A model generated the notes under the pieces. That model was not told where the DNA came from, searched no databases, and was given only the letters and a program-made list of their open reading frames with translations. From an uncultured Pelagibacteraceae bacterium (GTDB lineage Bacteria; Pseudomonadota; Alphaproteobacteria; Pelagibacterales; Pelagibacteraceae), in assembly GCA_902604525.1 (NCBI GenBank), contig CACKYY010000003.1:1-64000 (forward strand): 64,000 bases of DNA, read 5' to 3'. The translations under genes and the position numbers were made by a program. Positions 8,915 through 18,325 of this stretch are shown one piece after another; position 1 is the stretch's first letter, and each line of letters starts with the position of its first letter.

Positions 8915-10243
8915 ATGAAAAATATAGTTAAAATATTTTGCATAATTTCATTATTCATTACAAATGTTGTTTATGCGGATATTAAATTTTGGACTACAGA
9001 AGTCCAACCTGCTCGAATGGCTAAACAAGAGGAAATGGCAAAAGCTTTTGAAGCTAAGACAGGTATTAAAGTAGATGTAATTCCGATTGAAGAAAAAGAG
9101 TTGGGCACTAGGGCAACAGCTGCAGCGGCAGCTGGAGATTTACCAGATGTGATTTATCATACTCTACAATATGTGTTGCCTTGGGCAGAGGCAGGTATAT
9201 TAGATGTTGATGCTAATAACGCTGTAGTTAAAGCACTTGGTAAAAATACTTTTGCTCCAGGTGCTCTTAATATGGCTAAGTCAGGATCAAAAATTGCTGC
9301 TGTTCCAGTTGATGGATGGACACAGATGGTTGTTTACAGAAAGGATCTTTTTGAAAACGCTGATCTAGAGCCACCAACAAGTTATGCCAACATTGTTAAA
9401 GCTGTTGAAAAATTATCAAAAGTAAATGGCGTGTTTGGTTTCGTTGCTGCTACAAAAACTGATGAAAACTTTATGAGTCAAGTTTTAGAACATGTTCTTT
9501 TAGCGAATGGGGTAAACATAGTTAAAAAAGGTGGTATCAAGAAGCAAGGTAAAAAATTAAAAGAAGCATTAGAGTTTTATAAAGTCATTGCGAAGGCAAG
9601 TCCTCCTGGTGAACTTTATTGGAAACAATCAAGAGCACTTTATTTTGCTGGAAAGACACCGATGATAATTTGGTCTCCATTTATTATGGACGAGCTTGCA
9701 GGTTTAAGAGACTCAGCTCCACCGACTATAAATAGTGATCCAACATCTCCTGAACTTGCATCTAAAACTGGTTTTATAACTAATTTTAGTGGACCAAGTA
9801 ATAAAAAAGGTGCTGCATGGGCTGATATCAGATACTTTGGTATAACAGCTGACGCTGATACTGATGAAGCAAAGCAATTTATCATGTACTCAATGGATGA
9901 AGGCTATACAAGTACCTTATCTATTGCTCCAGAGGGTAAATTTCCAGTAAGAAGAGGAAATTCGAGCGATCCTGAAGCATTTACAAAAGCTTGGAGTAAA
10001 CTGCCAGTTGGAGTTGATAGAAAAGCTCCTTTGTCAGATCTTTATGACCCAGATGTTATAAACAACATTGTTGCAGGTTTAGACACTGCAAATAGATGGG
10101 GAGTTAAAGAAGGCGAGCTATCTAGAGCATCTAAAATTATTAATTCACAATTCATAAACAGAATCACAAGAGAATATATCGATGATGAAATTTCTGTTGA
10201 TGAAGCAGTTGATAAAATAAATGCTGGATTAGCTAGCTTCTAA
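8915..10243 (+). CDS. ABC transporter extracellular sugar-binding protein
   Basis: Signal peptide MKNIVKIFCIISLFITNVVYA; family-1 solute-binding pattern; AGGAGG at 8905-8910 supports the 8915 start rather than the track start 8861. Confidence 0.88.
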   Translation: MKNIVKIFCIISLFITNVVYADIKFWTTEVQPARMAKQEEMAKAFEAKTGIKVDVIPIEEKELGTRATAAAAAGDLPDVIYHTLQYVLPWAEAGILDVDANNAVVKALGKNTFAPGALNMAKSGSKIAAVPVDGWTQMVVYRKDLFENADLEPPTSYANIVKAVEKLSKVNGVFGFVAATKTDENFMSQVLEHVLLANGVNIVKKGGIKKQGKKLKEALEFYKVIAKASPPGELYWKQSRALYFAGKTPMIIWSPFIMDELAGLRDSAPPTINSDPTSPELASKTGFITNFSGPSNKKGAAWADIRYFGITADADTDEAKQFIMYSMDEGYTSTLSIAPEGKFPVRRGNSSDPEAFTKAWSKLPVGVDRKAPLSDLYDPDVINNIVAGLDTANRWGVKEGELSRASKIINSQFINRITREYIDDEISVDEAVDKINAGLASF

Positions 10244-10260
10244 TAATTTAAATTAATTAA

Positions 10261-10294
10261 AAAAGCGGATAAGATTACTTATCCGCTTTTTTTT
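10261..10294 (+). terminator. Terminator-like hairpin between binding protein and permease
   Basis: AAAAGCGGATAAG-ATTA-CTTATCCGCTTTT followed by TTTT; permease ATG begins at 10295. Confidence 0.85.
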
Positions 10295-11554
10295 ATGAAA
10301 GATACTTTAGCAAACACTGAAAAGAAAACTGCATATATTTTAACTTTACCTGCAGTTGCTTTAGTTTTTGCAATAATTTTATTTCCTATTTTTGCAAATG
10401 TTTGGATAAGTTTCAAAGAGGTTGAGCTTAAAGATATAAGAATACCTGAGCCAAGAGCTAAAAAAATTGTCAAATCTATATCTGAAGATCCTTCTAAAAT
10501 AAAAATTTTATATAAATTAAGAAATAGCTCCTTACTTCAGGAAATTAGGGATGTCTCATTTCAAGATAAATTTCCAAAAAATTTTGAAATTGAAAAATTA
10601 GACCCACGTTGTGATTACAAAAAATATACTTTAAAATGTAAATTTGGTAATTGGCCAGCAAAATATAGAGAAAATTTTCAAATAGCATTTAAAACAAATG
10701 ATGGTTCAAATATTGATAAAAAAGCTATCAAATCAACAAAACCTAAATTAAATGGTACGTCGGATAATATATTACTTAACACTAATTTTACTTTAAAAAA
10801 TTTCAAGAAAGTTTTATTTGATAATGAATTTGTAGACCTGCTACTAACAACTTTTTACTACACTTTTTTTGGTACAGTTGGTTCAATAATATTTGGTATT
10901 TTAACAGCCCAAATGGTTAATCAAAAGTTTTATGGTAGAACATTTATGCGAAGTGTTTTACTTTTTCCCTATGTTGCTCCAGTTGTCGCTCTAGCTTATA
11001 CGTGGGAACTTCTATTGGATCCAAATAGTGGGACTTTAAATAGTTTGCTAATCAACTACCAAGTTATTGAAACTCCCATAAATTTACTCGGACAAAAATA
11101 CATCGACATTAATATATTAGGGTTTGATTTTAAATTAAGACTAGCTCTCACAACAGTAATTATGTTTGAGATTTGGAGATATTTTCCTTTAGCTTTTTTA
11201 TTTATTCTCGCAAGACTTCAAGCTATTCCAAAAGAATTATATGAAGCAGCTGATGTTGATGGAGCAAGCCCATTTCAAAAGTTTTTTAATATAACACTCC
11301 CCCAAATTACTGCAGTTATATCGATTTTGTTTATGATAAGATTTATTTGGAATTTTAATAAGTTTGAAGATGTTTTCTTACTTACTGGTGGCGCTTCAGG
11401 AACCAGAACTTTACCAATAAATGTTTATCAACAAGGTTTTGCTATATCTGATATTGGAATGGGATCAGCTGTTTCAATAGTAATTGTTGTTTTACTTTTG
11501 TTGTTTATGTTTTTTTACTTTAAGCTTTTAGGAAAGAGAGTCGATGAAAACTAA
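10295..11554 (+). CDS. Sugar ABC transporter permease (MalF-like)
   Basis: EAA motif ELYEAADVDGASPFQKFFNITLP; six-TM core. Confidence 0.88.
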   Translation: MKDTLANTEKKTAYILTLPAVALVFAIILFPIFANVWISFKEVELKDIRIPEPRAKKIVKSISEDPSKIKILYKLRNSSLLQEIRDVSFQDKFPKNFEIEKLDPRCDYKKYTLKCKFGNWPAKYRENFQIAFKTNDGSNIDKKAIKSTKPKLNGTSDNILLNTNFTLKNFKKVLFDNEFVDLLLTTFYYTFFGTVGSIIFGILTAQMVNQKFYGRTFMRSVLLFPYVAPVVALAYTWELLLDPNSGTLNSLLINYQVIETPINLLGQKYIDINILGFDFKLRLALTTVIMFEIWRYFPLAFLFILARLQAIPKELYEAADVDGASPFQKFFNITLPQITAVISILFMIRFIWNFNKFEDVFLLTGGASGTRTLPINVYQQGFAISDIGMGSAVSIVIVVLLLLFMFFYFKLLGKRVDEN

Positions 11555-12737
11555 AAATTTAATTTTATTTATATTAATATCATCATTTTTTTTGATTTTT
11601 ATTGTTTCTATATGGAAAATATTAGCAACTTTACAAGGGCTAAATATTCAAAACTTTAACCTTCAAATAATTTTTATTTTTGGTGTTCTAATATCATTTG
11701 CTAACTTAAGAATAGGAAATAAAATTAAAGTTTTTTATAAATCAATTCTTTTTTCTTTAATTTTTGTTATTTGTGATGGTTACCTCATTCAAAATTTACC
11801 ACTGTGGTATAATTTTGGTAATTTTTTAATTTTATATTTTTTTGTTAATAAAATTAATAAATATAATTTTGAAAATTTAAGAGAACAGCACTCGACACAG
11901 GTTATCTTTTTTGACTTCTTAACTTTATTTGGAATTTTACTTTTTTCTTTCGTAATACTTTTTCCTTTTTATATGATGCTAATAACAAGTTTTAAAACTC
12001 AAATAGCATTATTAGTTAACCCATTAGACTTTAGTATTAGTTTTGATCAAGATTTGAAGGGTTTATTTAAATCCTATTTTGTAATTTTTGAATCCTATAA
12101 TTTTGGTAGATATATTTTAACCAGCACTATCGTCTCTGTGGGTACTGTGATCATAACTCTTATTTTTGCTATTCCAGCAGCATATGCAATTGCTAGATTA
12201 AATTTTTTTGGAAAAACCTTTATGTCAACATCAATATTGATAATTTATATGTTTCCCGCAATAGTTTTAGTAATTCCTCTGTACACAATCTTTAGTCAAT
12301 TAGGTCTAAGAAATTCCATAGAGGGTTTGTTGATTGTTTACACAGCCACAACACTTCCGGTAGCTATCTACATGCTTCAAGGATACTTTAAAAGTATCCC
12401 AAAGGAATTAGAGGAGGCGGCAATATTAGACAAACTTAGTTGGTTTGGAATAATTACTAAAATTATAATTCCACTGAGTATTCCTGCAATATCTTCTGTG
12501 GCTTTATATGTTTTTATGATAGCTTGGAATGAGTTTTTATTTTCTTTAATGTTTCTAGATAACCCTAATTCTTTTACTCTTTCAAGAGCAATACAATATT
12601 TAAGTGGTGATGCAGAAACACCAAGACAATATTTAATGGCTGGTTCAGTAATCGTAACTTTACCTGTTCTATTTATTTTTGTTTATTTTGAGAAATATCT
12701 AGTCAGTGGTCTTACTGCAGGCAGTGTGAAAGGATGA
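11544..12737 (+). CDS. Sugar ABC transporter permease (MalG-like) with N-terminal hydrophobic extension
   Basis: EAA motif ELEEAAILDKLSWFGIITKIIIPL; MalG-like C-terminal region. Confidence 0.87.
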   Translation: MKTKNLILFILISSFFLIFIVSIWKILATLQGLNIQNFNLQIIFIFGVLISFANLRIGNKIKVFYKSILFSLIFVICDGYLIQNLPLWYNFGNFLILYFFVNKINKYNFENLREQHSTQVIFFDFLTLFGILLFSFVILFPFYMMLITSFKTQIALLVNPLDFSISFDQDLKGLFKSYFVIFESYNFGRYILTSTIVSVGTVIITLIFAIPAAYAIARLNFFGKTFMSTSILIIYMFPAIVLVIPLYTIFSQLGLRNSIEGLLIVYTATTLPVAIYMLQGYFKSIPKELEEAAILDKLSWFGIITKIIIPLSIPAISSVALYVFMIAWNEFLFSLMFLDNPNSFTLSRAIQYLSGDAETPRQYLMAGSVIVTLPVLFIFVYFEKYLVSGLTAGSVKG

Positions 12738-14005
12738 GAAATAATTTAATTGAAAAAGCAAAAAAAGTTTTATTAGGTAATAAAAAAAGAGGGTTTACAT
12801 TGCCTACAAATAACAAATTGTATCCTGCTCAATGGAAATGGGATTCAGGCTTTATTGCTCTAGGATACTCACATTTTAATCTCAAATATGCAATTGATGA
12901 AATATCGACTCTTCTAAAAGGACAATGGAAAGACGGAATGATACCTCATATTTTATTCCATGATTTGAATACAAATTATTATCCAAATCATTCGGTATGG
13001 AATTGTGGAAACAAGATACATTCATCAGGAATAACCCAGCCGCCAGTGCTGGCAATAATATTAAAAAAAATTTTAGATAAAAATAAAATTAAAGTTACTC
13101 AAAAAATAAAAATTAAGTCAATGGTTCAAAAACTTAAAAAATATCATGAATGGTTAATTAAATATAGGGATCCAAAAAATACTGGGTTAGTCTCTATACT
13201 ACATCCCTGGGAAAGCGGATATGACAATTCTCCACTATGGGACTATTCAATGAATGAAGTTAAAGTTGAAAAAAACTTAAAATACAAAAGAGGAGATAAT
13301 AAAGTTATAAATCCAGAATATAGACCTTTAGACTCAGATTATGATAGATATGTAACAATTAAAAATCATTTAAGAAATAATAAATATAATCCAAAACATC
13401 TTTACAAAAAGTCAATGTTTAACGTTGTTGATGTCGGTTTTAATTCAATATTTTTAAGAGCAAATAAAGATTTACTTGAATTACTTAAAATTTTTAATTT
13501 TGAACATAAAAAATTACATAAATTTATTTTAAAATCAGAAAATAAAATTGAAAAACTATATAATAAAAAAAAAGGAGTTTTTACTAATTACGATGTAAAA
13601 AATAAAAAAAAAATTGTCGTACCTTCAATAACTAATTATTTTATCTTATTTGCTAATTTAAAAAATCAAAATATTAACAAAAAAATAATTAAAAATTTGA
13701 AAAATCATAACTTAAAAAAAAAATATATGTTTTCCAGTATTAAGCCCAATTATAAAAAATTTGAGGAAAAGCGTTACTGGAGAGGTCCAGTATGGATAAA
13801 TTGTAACTGGATTATTTACCAAGGTTTAAAAAATAAAGATAAAAAATTTGCTAATATAATCAAAGAAAAAACAATTAATCTCATAGAAAAAAACGGCTTT
13901 TATGAATATTATAGTTTTAAAACTGGTAAAGCATTTGGGGCAAATAACTTTTCTTGGTCCGCTTCTCTCTTCCTAGATTTAATATTTGAAAAAAATAATA
14001 ATTAA
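12734..14005 (+). CDS. GH63-like glycoside hydrolase, probable glucosyl-/mannosylglycerate hydrolase
   Basis: YPAQWKWDSGFIALGYSHFN, LLKGQWKDGMIPHILFH, SSGITQPPVLA, RYWRGPVWINCNWIIYQGL, FSWSASLFLDL. Confidence 0.75.
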   Translation: MRNNLIEKAKKVLLGNKKRGFTLPTNNKLYPAQWKWDSGFIALGYSHFNLKYAIDEISTLLKGQWKDGMIPHILFHDLNTNYYPNHSVWNCGNKIHSSGITQPPVLAIILKKILDKNKIKVTQKIKIKSMVQKLKKYHEWLIKYRDPKNTGLVSILHPWESGYDNSPLWDYSMNEVKVEKNLKYKRGDNKVINPEYRPLDSDYDRYVTIKNHLRNNKYNPKHLYKKSMFNVVDVGFNSIFLRANKDLLELLKIFNFEHKKLHKFILKSENKIEKLYNKKKGVFTNYDVKNKKKIVVPSITNYFILFANLKNQNINKKIIKNLKNHNLKKKYMFSSIKPNYKKFEEKRYWRGPVWINCNWIIYQGLKNKDKKFANIIKEKTINLIEKNGFYEYYSFKTGKAFGANNFSWSASLFLDLIFEKNNN

Positions 14006-15142
14006 TTAGATTATTTTAAAGTTAAACAAATATAAGTTATTTTTATTTTTGTAAGAATATAAATTCAAAATAATAATTAAACTAAGCGATAAAAGCAATA
14101 TCGGTTGATACAAAACATCAAAATCTAATAAATGATTAATAATCCTGTTGAAATAAAATATGTATATTACGTAATAAATATTAATTTTGTTAATAAGATA
14201 TTCATTATTTAAAAAAGAATAACAAAGAAGTGGAAACAGTAAAATATAATCATAATTTGAATGAGGGAAAAAAATTAAAGGACATATTAAAATTAATGAC
14301 ATTTTAAAAAAATTATCCTTATTTTTATTAATCCTAATTAACACTATAAAATTTATAAAAAAAATCAAAAAAATAAAAATAGATTTAGTTAACAATGTTT
14401 TGTTTGATAAAAAATATATATTAATTAATGAATAAAAATCAGCATCTTTTATGTACCCTTTTTGAAGTGATAATTGTATTGGTTCAAAAAAATTTATTAA
14501 TGGATCCGAATTAGTAAATGAAAAATAAACAAGCCAACCTATTAAGTAAGGCAATGTAGAAATTAAAAAATTTTTATATTCTTTATTTGCTATAAAGTTT
14601 AAAAAAATAACGTATCCGGAACTATATTTTATATATGAAAATCCAGAAAAAAAATTTGCTAACCTTGAATTAGCAATGAATGGCAGCATCATGAAAAACA
14701 TCACAAATAGACTTTGCTGACCATAATTTAAAGTCATTCTTGTTGGATAACAGGTAATAAAAATTAAAATTAATAATATACTTTTATATTTTGATAATTT
14801 TAAATATCTGCAAGCTGCAATTGGAATTAAAAAAGCAAACAAAATATTTGTGATTAACCACATTAACCTTGCTTTTTCCCATTCTAGAATAGAAAAAGGA
14901 TATAAAATTACATGAAGTATATGTGCATACTCACCATTTTGGCATAAAAAATCTCCCCTACCATTCAAAATAAACTTTTGGTAGTGGTTTACACCCTCCC
15001 AGAATAAAACCGAAGGTTGCCATTGAAAATCACACCCATTTACCAATCCCTTACTTATGGTGTTTATAAAAGACAAGATTGAAACAATAATAAGAAGATT
15101 TAAGAAGATTAACTTATTTTTAATAAAAAAATTTGATATCAT
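14006..15142 (-). CDS. GT87/DUF2029-like polytopic membrane glycosyltransferase
   Basis: Multi-TM; LNYGQQSLFVMFFMMLPF and NANY-like HSNYDYILL segments. Confidence 0.65.
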   Translation of the reverse strand: MISNFFIKNKLIFLNLLIIVSILSFINTISKGLVNGCDFQWQPSVLFWEGVNHYQKFILNGRGDFLCQNGEYAHILHVILYPFSILEWEKARLMWLITNILFAFLIPIAACRYLKLSKYKSILLILIFITCYPTRMTLNYGQQSLFVMFFMMLPFIANSRLANFFSGFSYIKYSSGYVIFLNFIANKEYKNFLISTLPYLIGWLVYFSFTNSDPLINFFEPIQLSLQKGYIKDADFYSLINIYFLSNKTLLTKSIFIFLIFFINFIVLIRINKNKDNFFKMSLILICPLIFFPHSNYDYILLFPLLCYSFLNNEYLINKINIYYVIYIFYFNRIINHLLDFDVLYQPILLLSLSLIIILNLYSYKNKNNLYLFNFKII

Positions 15143-16447
15143 TTATTTCTGATTTTTAATCAACCCATACTGATAGTTTCTTGCTTCAGTTACTTCTGGT
15201 GGAAGATTTAGCTCAACATCATCTAATCTTATAACCTCATCCTTAATTATATCTCTTTTTAATAAAGCATTATCTGTAAGACCTAGTGGTAAAATCATTT
15301 CTTTTTTTGATTTTTCTGAGGTAATTAATCTACCTCTTGCACAAAAACCACCTTCTCCATCAAGCTTGTCACCTGCTTTTAAGTTTTTTTTAGCATAACT
15401 TGCAACATCTGCATTATAACTTTTTGTATAGCCTGTTGCTCTATTATCTAGTGCTATTGAATAGACTGATTGTGCTAATTCTAAACCAATATAATGATAA
15501 GGTCTCCAGATTGCTGAATAATTTCCAGATGCATCAGTTACCATTCCATAATCTTTAAAACAATTTTTTACATAATCATTCTGAGCCTTTATAACAACAT
15601 AAACACCCCATCTTAAATCATTTGGAATTTCTTTTTTTTCTATATCTATACTTGAAATAACCTCTACCTGGCCATCAAACTCAATTAATCCACCGTCATT
15701 TTTTGGGATCATTTTTTTTGCAATATCATAAACACCAACTGGAGGAAAAGTTAATCCATTACTAGGACACTTTAAATTAGCTGCATTACTTACTGCACAC
15801 ATTTCAATAGCAGATTTGTCTCCACATAAAAAACTATTGAACATTTTTGGGTTCATTCCAGACTCTTTCTCAGCTCGCTCTTTAGTTAGACCATAGTGAC
15901 CCCAAACAGTGTCAGGTGTAGAATATTCAAAAGTTGGATGATATTTTGTTCCTTTGCCAGCACAAACTATTGAAAATCCGTTTAATCTTGCCCACTCTAT
16001 TTGCTCTAGAATTAAAGATGGTTGATCTCCATAAGCCATAGAACATATAACACCTTTGTCTTGTGCAAGATCAGATAAATATTTACCACAAGTTATATCA
16101 GCTTCAACATTAACTAATATAACATGTTTATTATTTTTTATTATATTTGTTGCATGGACTGTTCCAACTATTGGGTTGCCTGTTGCCTCAACAAAAATTT
16201 CGATATCTCTATCAAGAACTTCCTCTAACGAATTTGAAAAATTTATTTGTTTAACTACTTGTTCATTTAATCCGCTTTTCAAACAATTTTTCTTTGCTTG
16301 ATCAACATTAATATCAACTATGGTATCTATTTGAATTTTTTCTAGATGATTGTATTGAGCCAAAAACATACTTACAAATTTTCCACATCCGATAAAACAA
16401 ATTTTTATAGGATCTTTTCTATTTTCTAATTTAGTATGTAAAAACAT
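15143..16447 (-). CDS. NAD(P)-binding oxidoreductase with C-terminal SAF domain (homoserine dehydrogenase-like, COG4091 type)
   Basis: ICFIGCGKFVSMFL N-terminal Rossmann; YAKKNLKAGDKLDGEGG...ALLKRDIIKDEVIRLDDV SAF-like C-terminus. Confidence 0.72.
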   Translation of the reverse strand: MFLHTKLENRKDPIKICFIGCGKFVSMFLAQYNHLEKIQIDTIVDINVDQAKKNCLKSGLNEQVVKQINFSNSLEEVLDRDIEIFVEATGNPIVGTVHATNIIKNNKHVILVNVEADITCGKYLSDLAQDKGVICSMAYGDQPSLILEQIEWARLNGFSIVCAGKGTKYHPTFEYSTPDTVWGHYGLTKERAEKESGMNPKMFNSFLCGDKSAIEMCAVSNAANLKCPSNGLTFPPVGVYDIAKKMIPKNDGGLIEFDGQVEVISSIDIEKKEIPNDLRWGVYVVIKAQNDYVKNCFKDYGMVTDASGNYSAIWRPYHYIGLELAQSVYSIALDNRATGYTKSYNADVASYAKKNLKAGDKLDGEGGFCARGRLITSEKSKKEMILPLGLTDNALLKRDIIKDEVIRLDDVELNLPPEVTEARNYQYGLIKNQK

Positions 16448-16455
16448 AATAGATT

Positions 16456-16857
16456 TTAAGTTTTCAAAGCGTTTTTAAGATACTTTTTATCAAGTTTACA
16501 ATCTTTATATCCTCTTTTTACAACATTTAGATATCTTTCAGTTGGAAACTTAAATGGTGATTTTTTAACCATTGTGTAAGTCATTACTTTTTTTCCATAA
16601 TAATAAAAATAATATTTCTTATAAAGTATTGGATAATCCTCATATACATCCAATTTTCTTTCATCGCTTTTTGAAATCTCAAATAAACCTCCAGGTACAA
16701 TTGAGTTTTTCTTAATTTCAATATCTGCAGCCCTATATTTACTTCTAAAAGTTAGTTTAAAGCCTTTTAAATTAATTTTTTTTAAAAAAATGCTATCTCT
16801 GCATCTTCGTTTCATCTGGAAATGGTGCAGATTACTACCGTAAGCAAAATAAAGCAT
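16456..16857 (-). CDS. Gamma-glutamylcyclotransferase-fold (AIG2/GGCT-like) protein
   Basis: MLYFAYGSNLHHFQMKRRC...GGLFEISKSDERKLDVYEDYP. Confidence 0.8.
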   Translation of the reverse strand: MLYFAYGSNLHHFQMKRRCRDSIFLKKINLKGFKLTFRSKYRAADIEIKKNSIVPGGLFEISKSDERKLDVYEDYPILYKKYYFYYYGKKVMTYTMVKKSPFKFPTERYLNVVKRGYKDCKLDKKYLKNALKT

Positions 16858-17606
16858 TACCTCTCTACTACTTCAATTTTTTTTGCATTAACAAACTTTA
16901 AAATTTGAGAATTACATAAATCTATTTTTGATTGATCCTCAGATCTAATTACAATTGAAACACCTAATTTTCCAGCATGGAAAAAAGGATAGCTTCCTAT
17001 CTCAACATCTTGATTATCATTTTGTACTTTAGTTAATGAGTTTGCTATTTCACTCTCGACAGTTCTTAAACTTATTGTATGGCTTTTAATTGGTTCACCG
17101 CCAACTATGATATTTGTTAAACCACCTAACATCGATTTTAAAATAGATGGTACACCTGGTAAACAAAAAACATTTTCAACATTAAATCCAGGTGCTCCAC
17201 TTGTTGGATTTAAAATTAAATTTGCATTTTCAGGCATCCAGCACATTTTCTGTCGCCCCTCATTGAATTCACCTGGTTTATAGTATGCCTCTAAAATTTT
17301 AAAAGCTTCTTTATGAATTTCATATTTAATCCCAAAAGTTTTTGAAACAGATTCAGCTGTGATATCATCATGTGTGGGACCTATACCTCCAGTTGTAAAA
17401 ACATAATCATAAGTTGATTTTAACAAATTTAATGTATCTATAATTGTTTTTTCAACATCAGGAATAACTCTAACCTCCTCTACTTTAACACCAATTGAAT
17501 TTAACCACACCGCTATTGTAGAAGTGTTGGTGTCTTGAGTTCTACCTGACAATATTTCATTGCCTATAATTAAAATAGCGGCATTAACTTTTGTTTTTTT
17601 TGTCAT
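16857..17606 (-). CDS. CinA/MoaB-like molybdopterin-binding domain protein
   Basis: AAILIIGNEILSGRTQDTN, VFTTGGIGPTHDDITAESV, LPGVPSILKSML. Confidence 0.88.
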   Translation of the reverse strand: MTKKTKVNAAILIIGNEILSGRTQDTNTSTIAVWLNSIGVKVEEVRVIPDVEKTIIDTLNLLKSTYDYVFTTGGIGPTHDDITAESVSKTFGIKYEIHKEAFKILEAYYKPGEFNEGRQKMCWMPENANLILNPTSGAPGFNVENVFCLPGVPSILKSMLGGLTNIIVGGEPIKSHTISLRTVESEIANSLTKVQNDNQDVEIGSYPFFHAGKLGVSIVIRSEDQSKIDLCNSQILKFVNAKKIEVVER

Positions 17607-17626
17607 TTTATATATATAATTTAGTG

Positions 17627-18325
17627 ATGGAATTTACCAAGTCTTTAATAAAAGGCAAATTAATCAAACGATATAAAAGATTTTTTACCGATGTAAAGTT
17701 ACAACGCGAGACTGTAACCGCTCATTGCCCTAATACTGGGTCAATGAAAGGCTTGTTAGATGAAGGCAATGAAGTTTACTTACTTCCAAATAACGATCCT
17801 AAAAGAAAACTTAAATTTGGACTAGAGATTATAAATTCAAGAAAAAAATTAGTCGGAGTTAATACTCACATGGCTAATAGAATTGTACAGCATGGTTTAG
17901 AAAATAACCTGATCAGTGAACTTAAAAATAATGATTTTATTAAACCAGAAGTGTTTTTTAATAAAGAAACCAGATTTGATTTTTTATTGGAAAAAAGTAG
18001 CCAGAAAAGCTTTTTAGAGGTTAAAAATGTGACTTTATTTAGAGACAAAAATACTGCCGAATTTCCAGATGCTGTAACATCAAGGGGGTCAAAACATTTA
18101 TTAACACTTATTGATGCCATAAAAAAAGGCTATAAAACTTATCTATTATTTTTAGTTCAAATTCAAAATATGAAATATTTTAAAATAGCTAAAGATATAG
18201 ATGAGCAATATTATAAAAATTATTTACTAGCTAAAAAAGCTGGTGTAATTTTTTTAGCTTACAGATGTAATATAAGTTCAAAAAAAATATTTATAGATAA
18301 AAAAATTAAAATAGTTGATGAGTGA
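17627..18325 (+). CDS. sfsA: SfsA family protein (DNA/RNA nuclease SfsA)
   Basis: LIKGKLIKRYKRFFTDV, AHCPNTGSMKGLL, FLEVKNVTLF, FPDAVTSRGSKHL. Start at 17627 (MEFTKS) is more plausible than 17591. Confidence 0.92.
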   Translation: MEFTKSLIKGKLIKRYKRFFTDVKLQRETVTAHCPNTGSMKGLLDEGNEVYLLPNNDPKRKLKFGLEIINSRKKLVGVNTHMANRIVQHGLENNLISELKNNDFIKPEVFFNKETRFDFLLEKSSQKSFLEVKNVTLFRDKNTAEFPDAVTSRGSKHLLTLIDAIKKGYKTYLLFLVQIQNMKYFKIAKDIDEQYYKNYLLAKKAGVIFLAYRCNISSKKIFIDKKIKIVDE

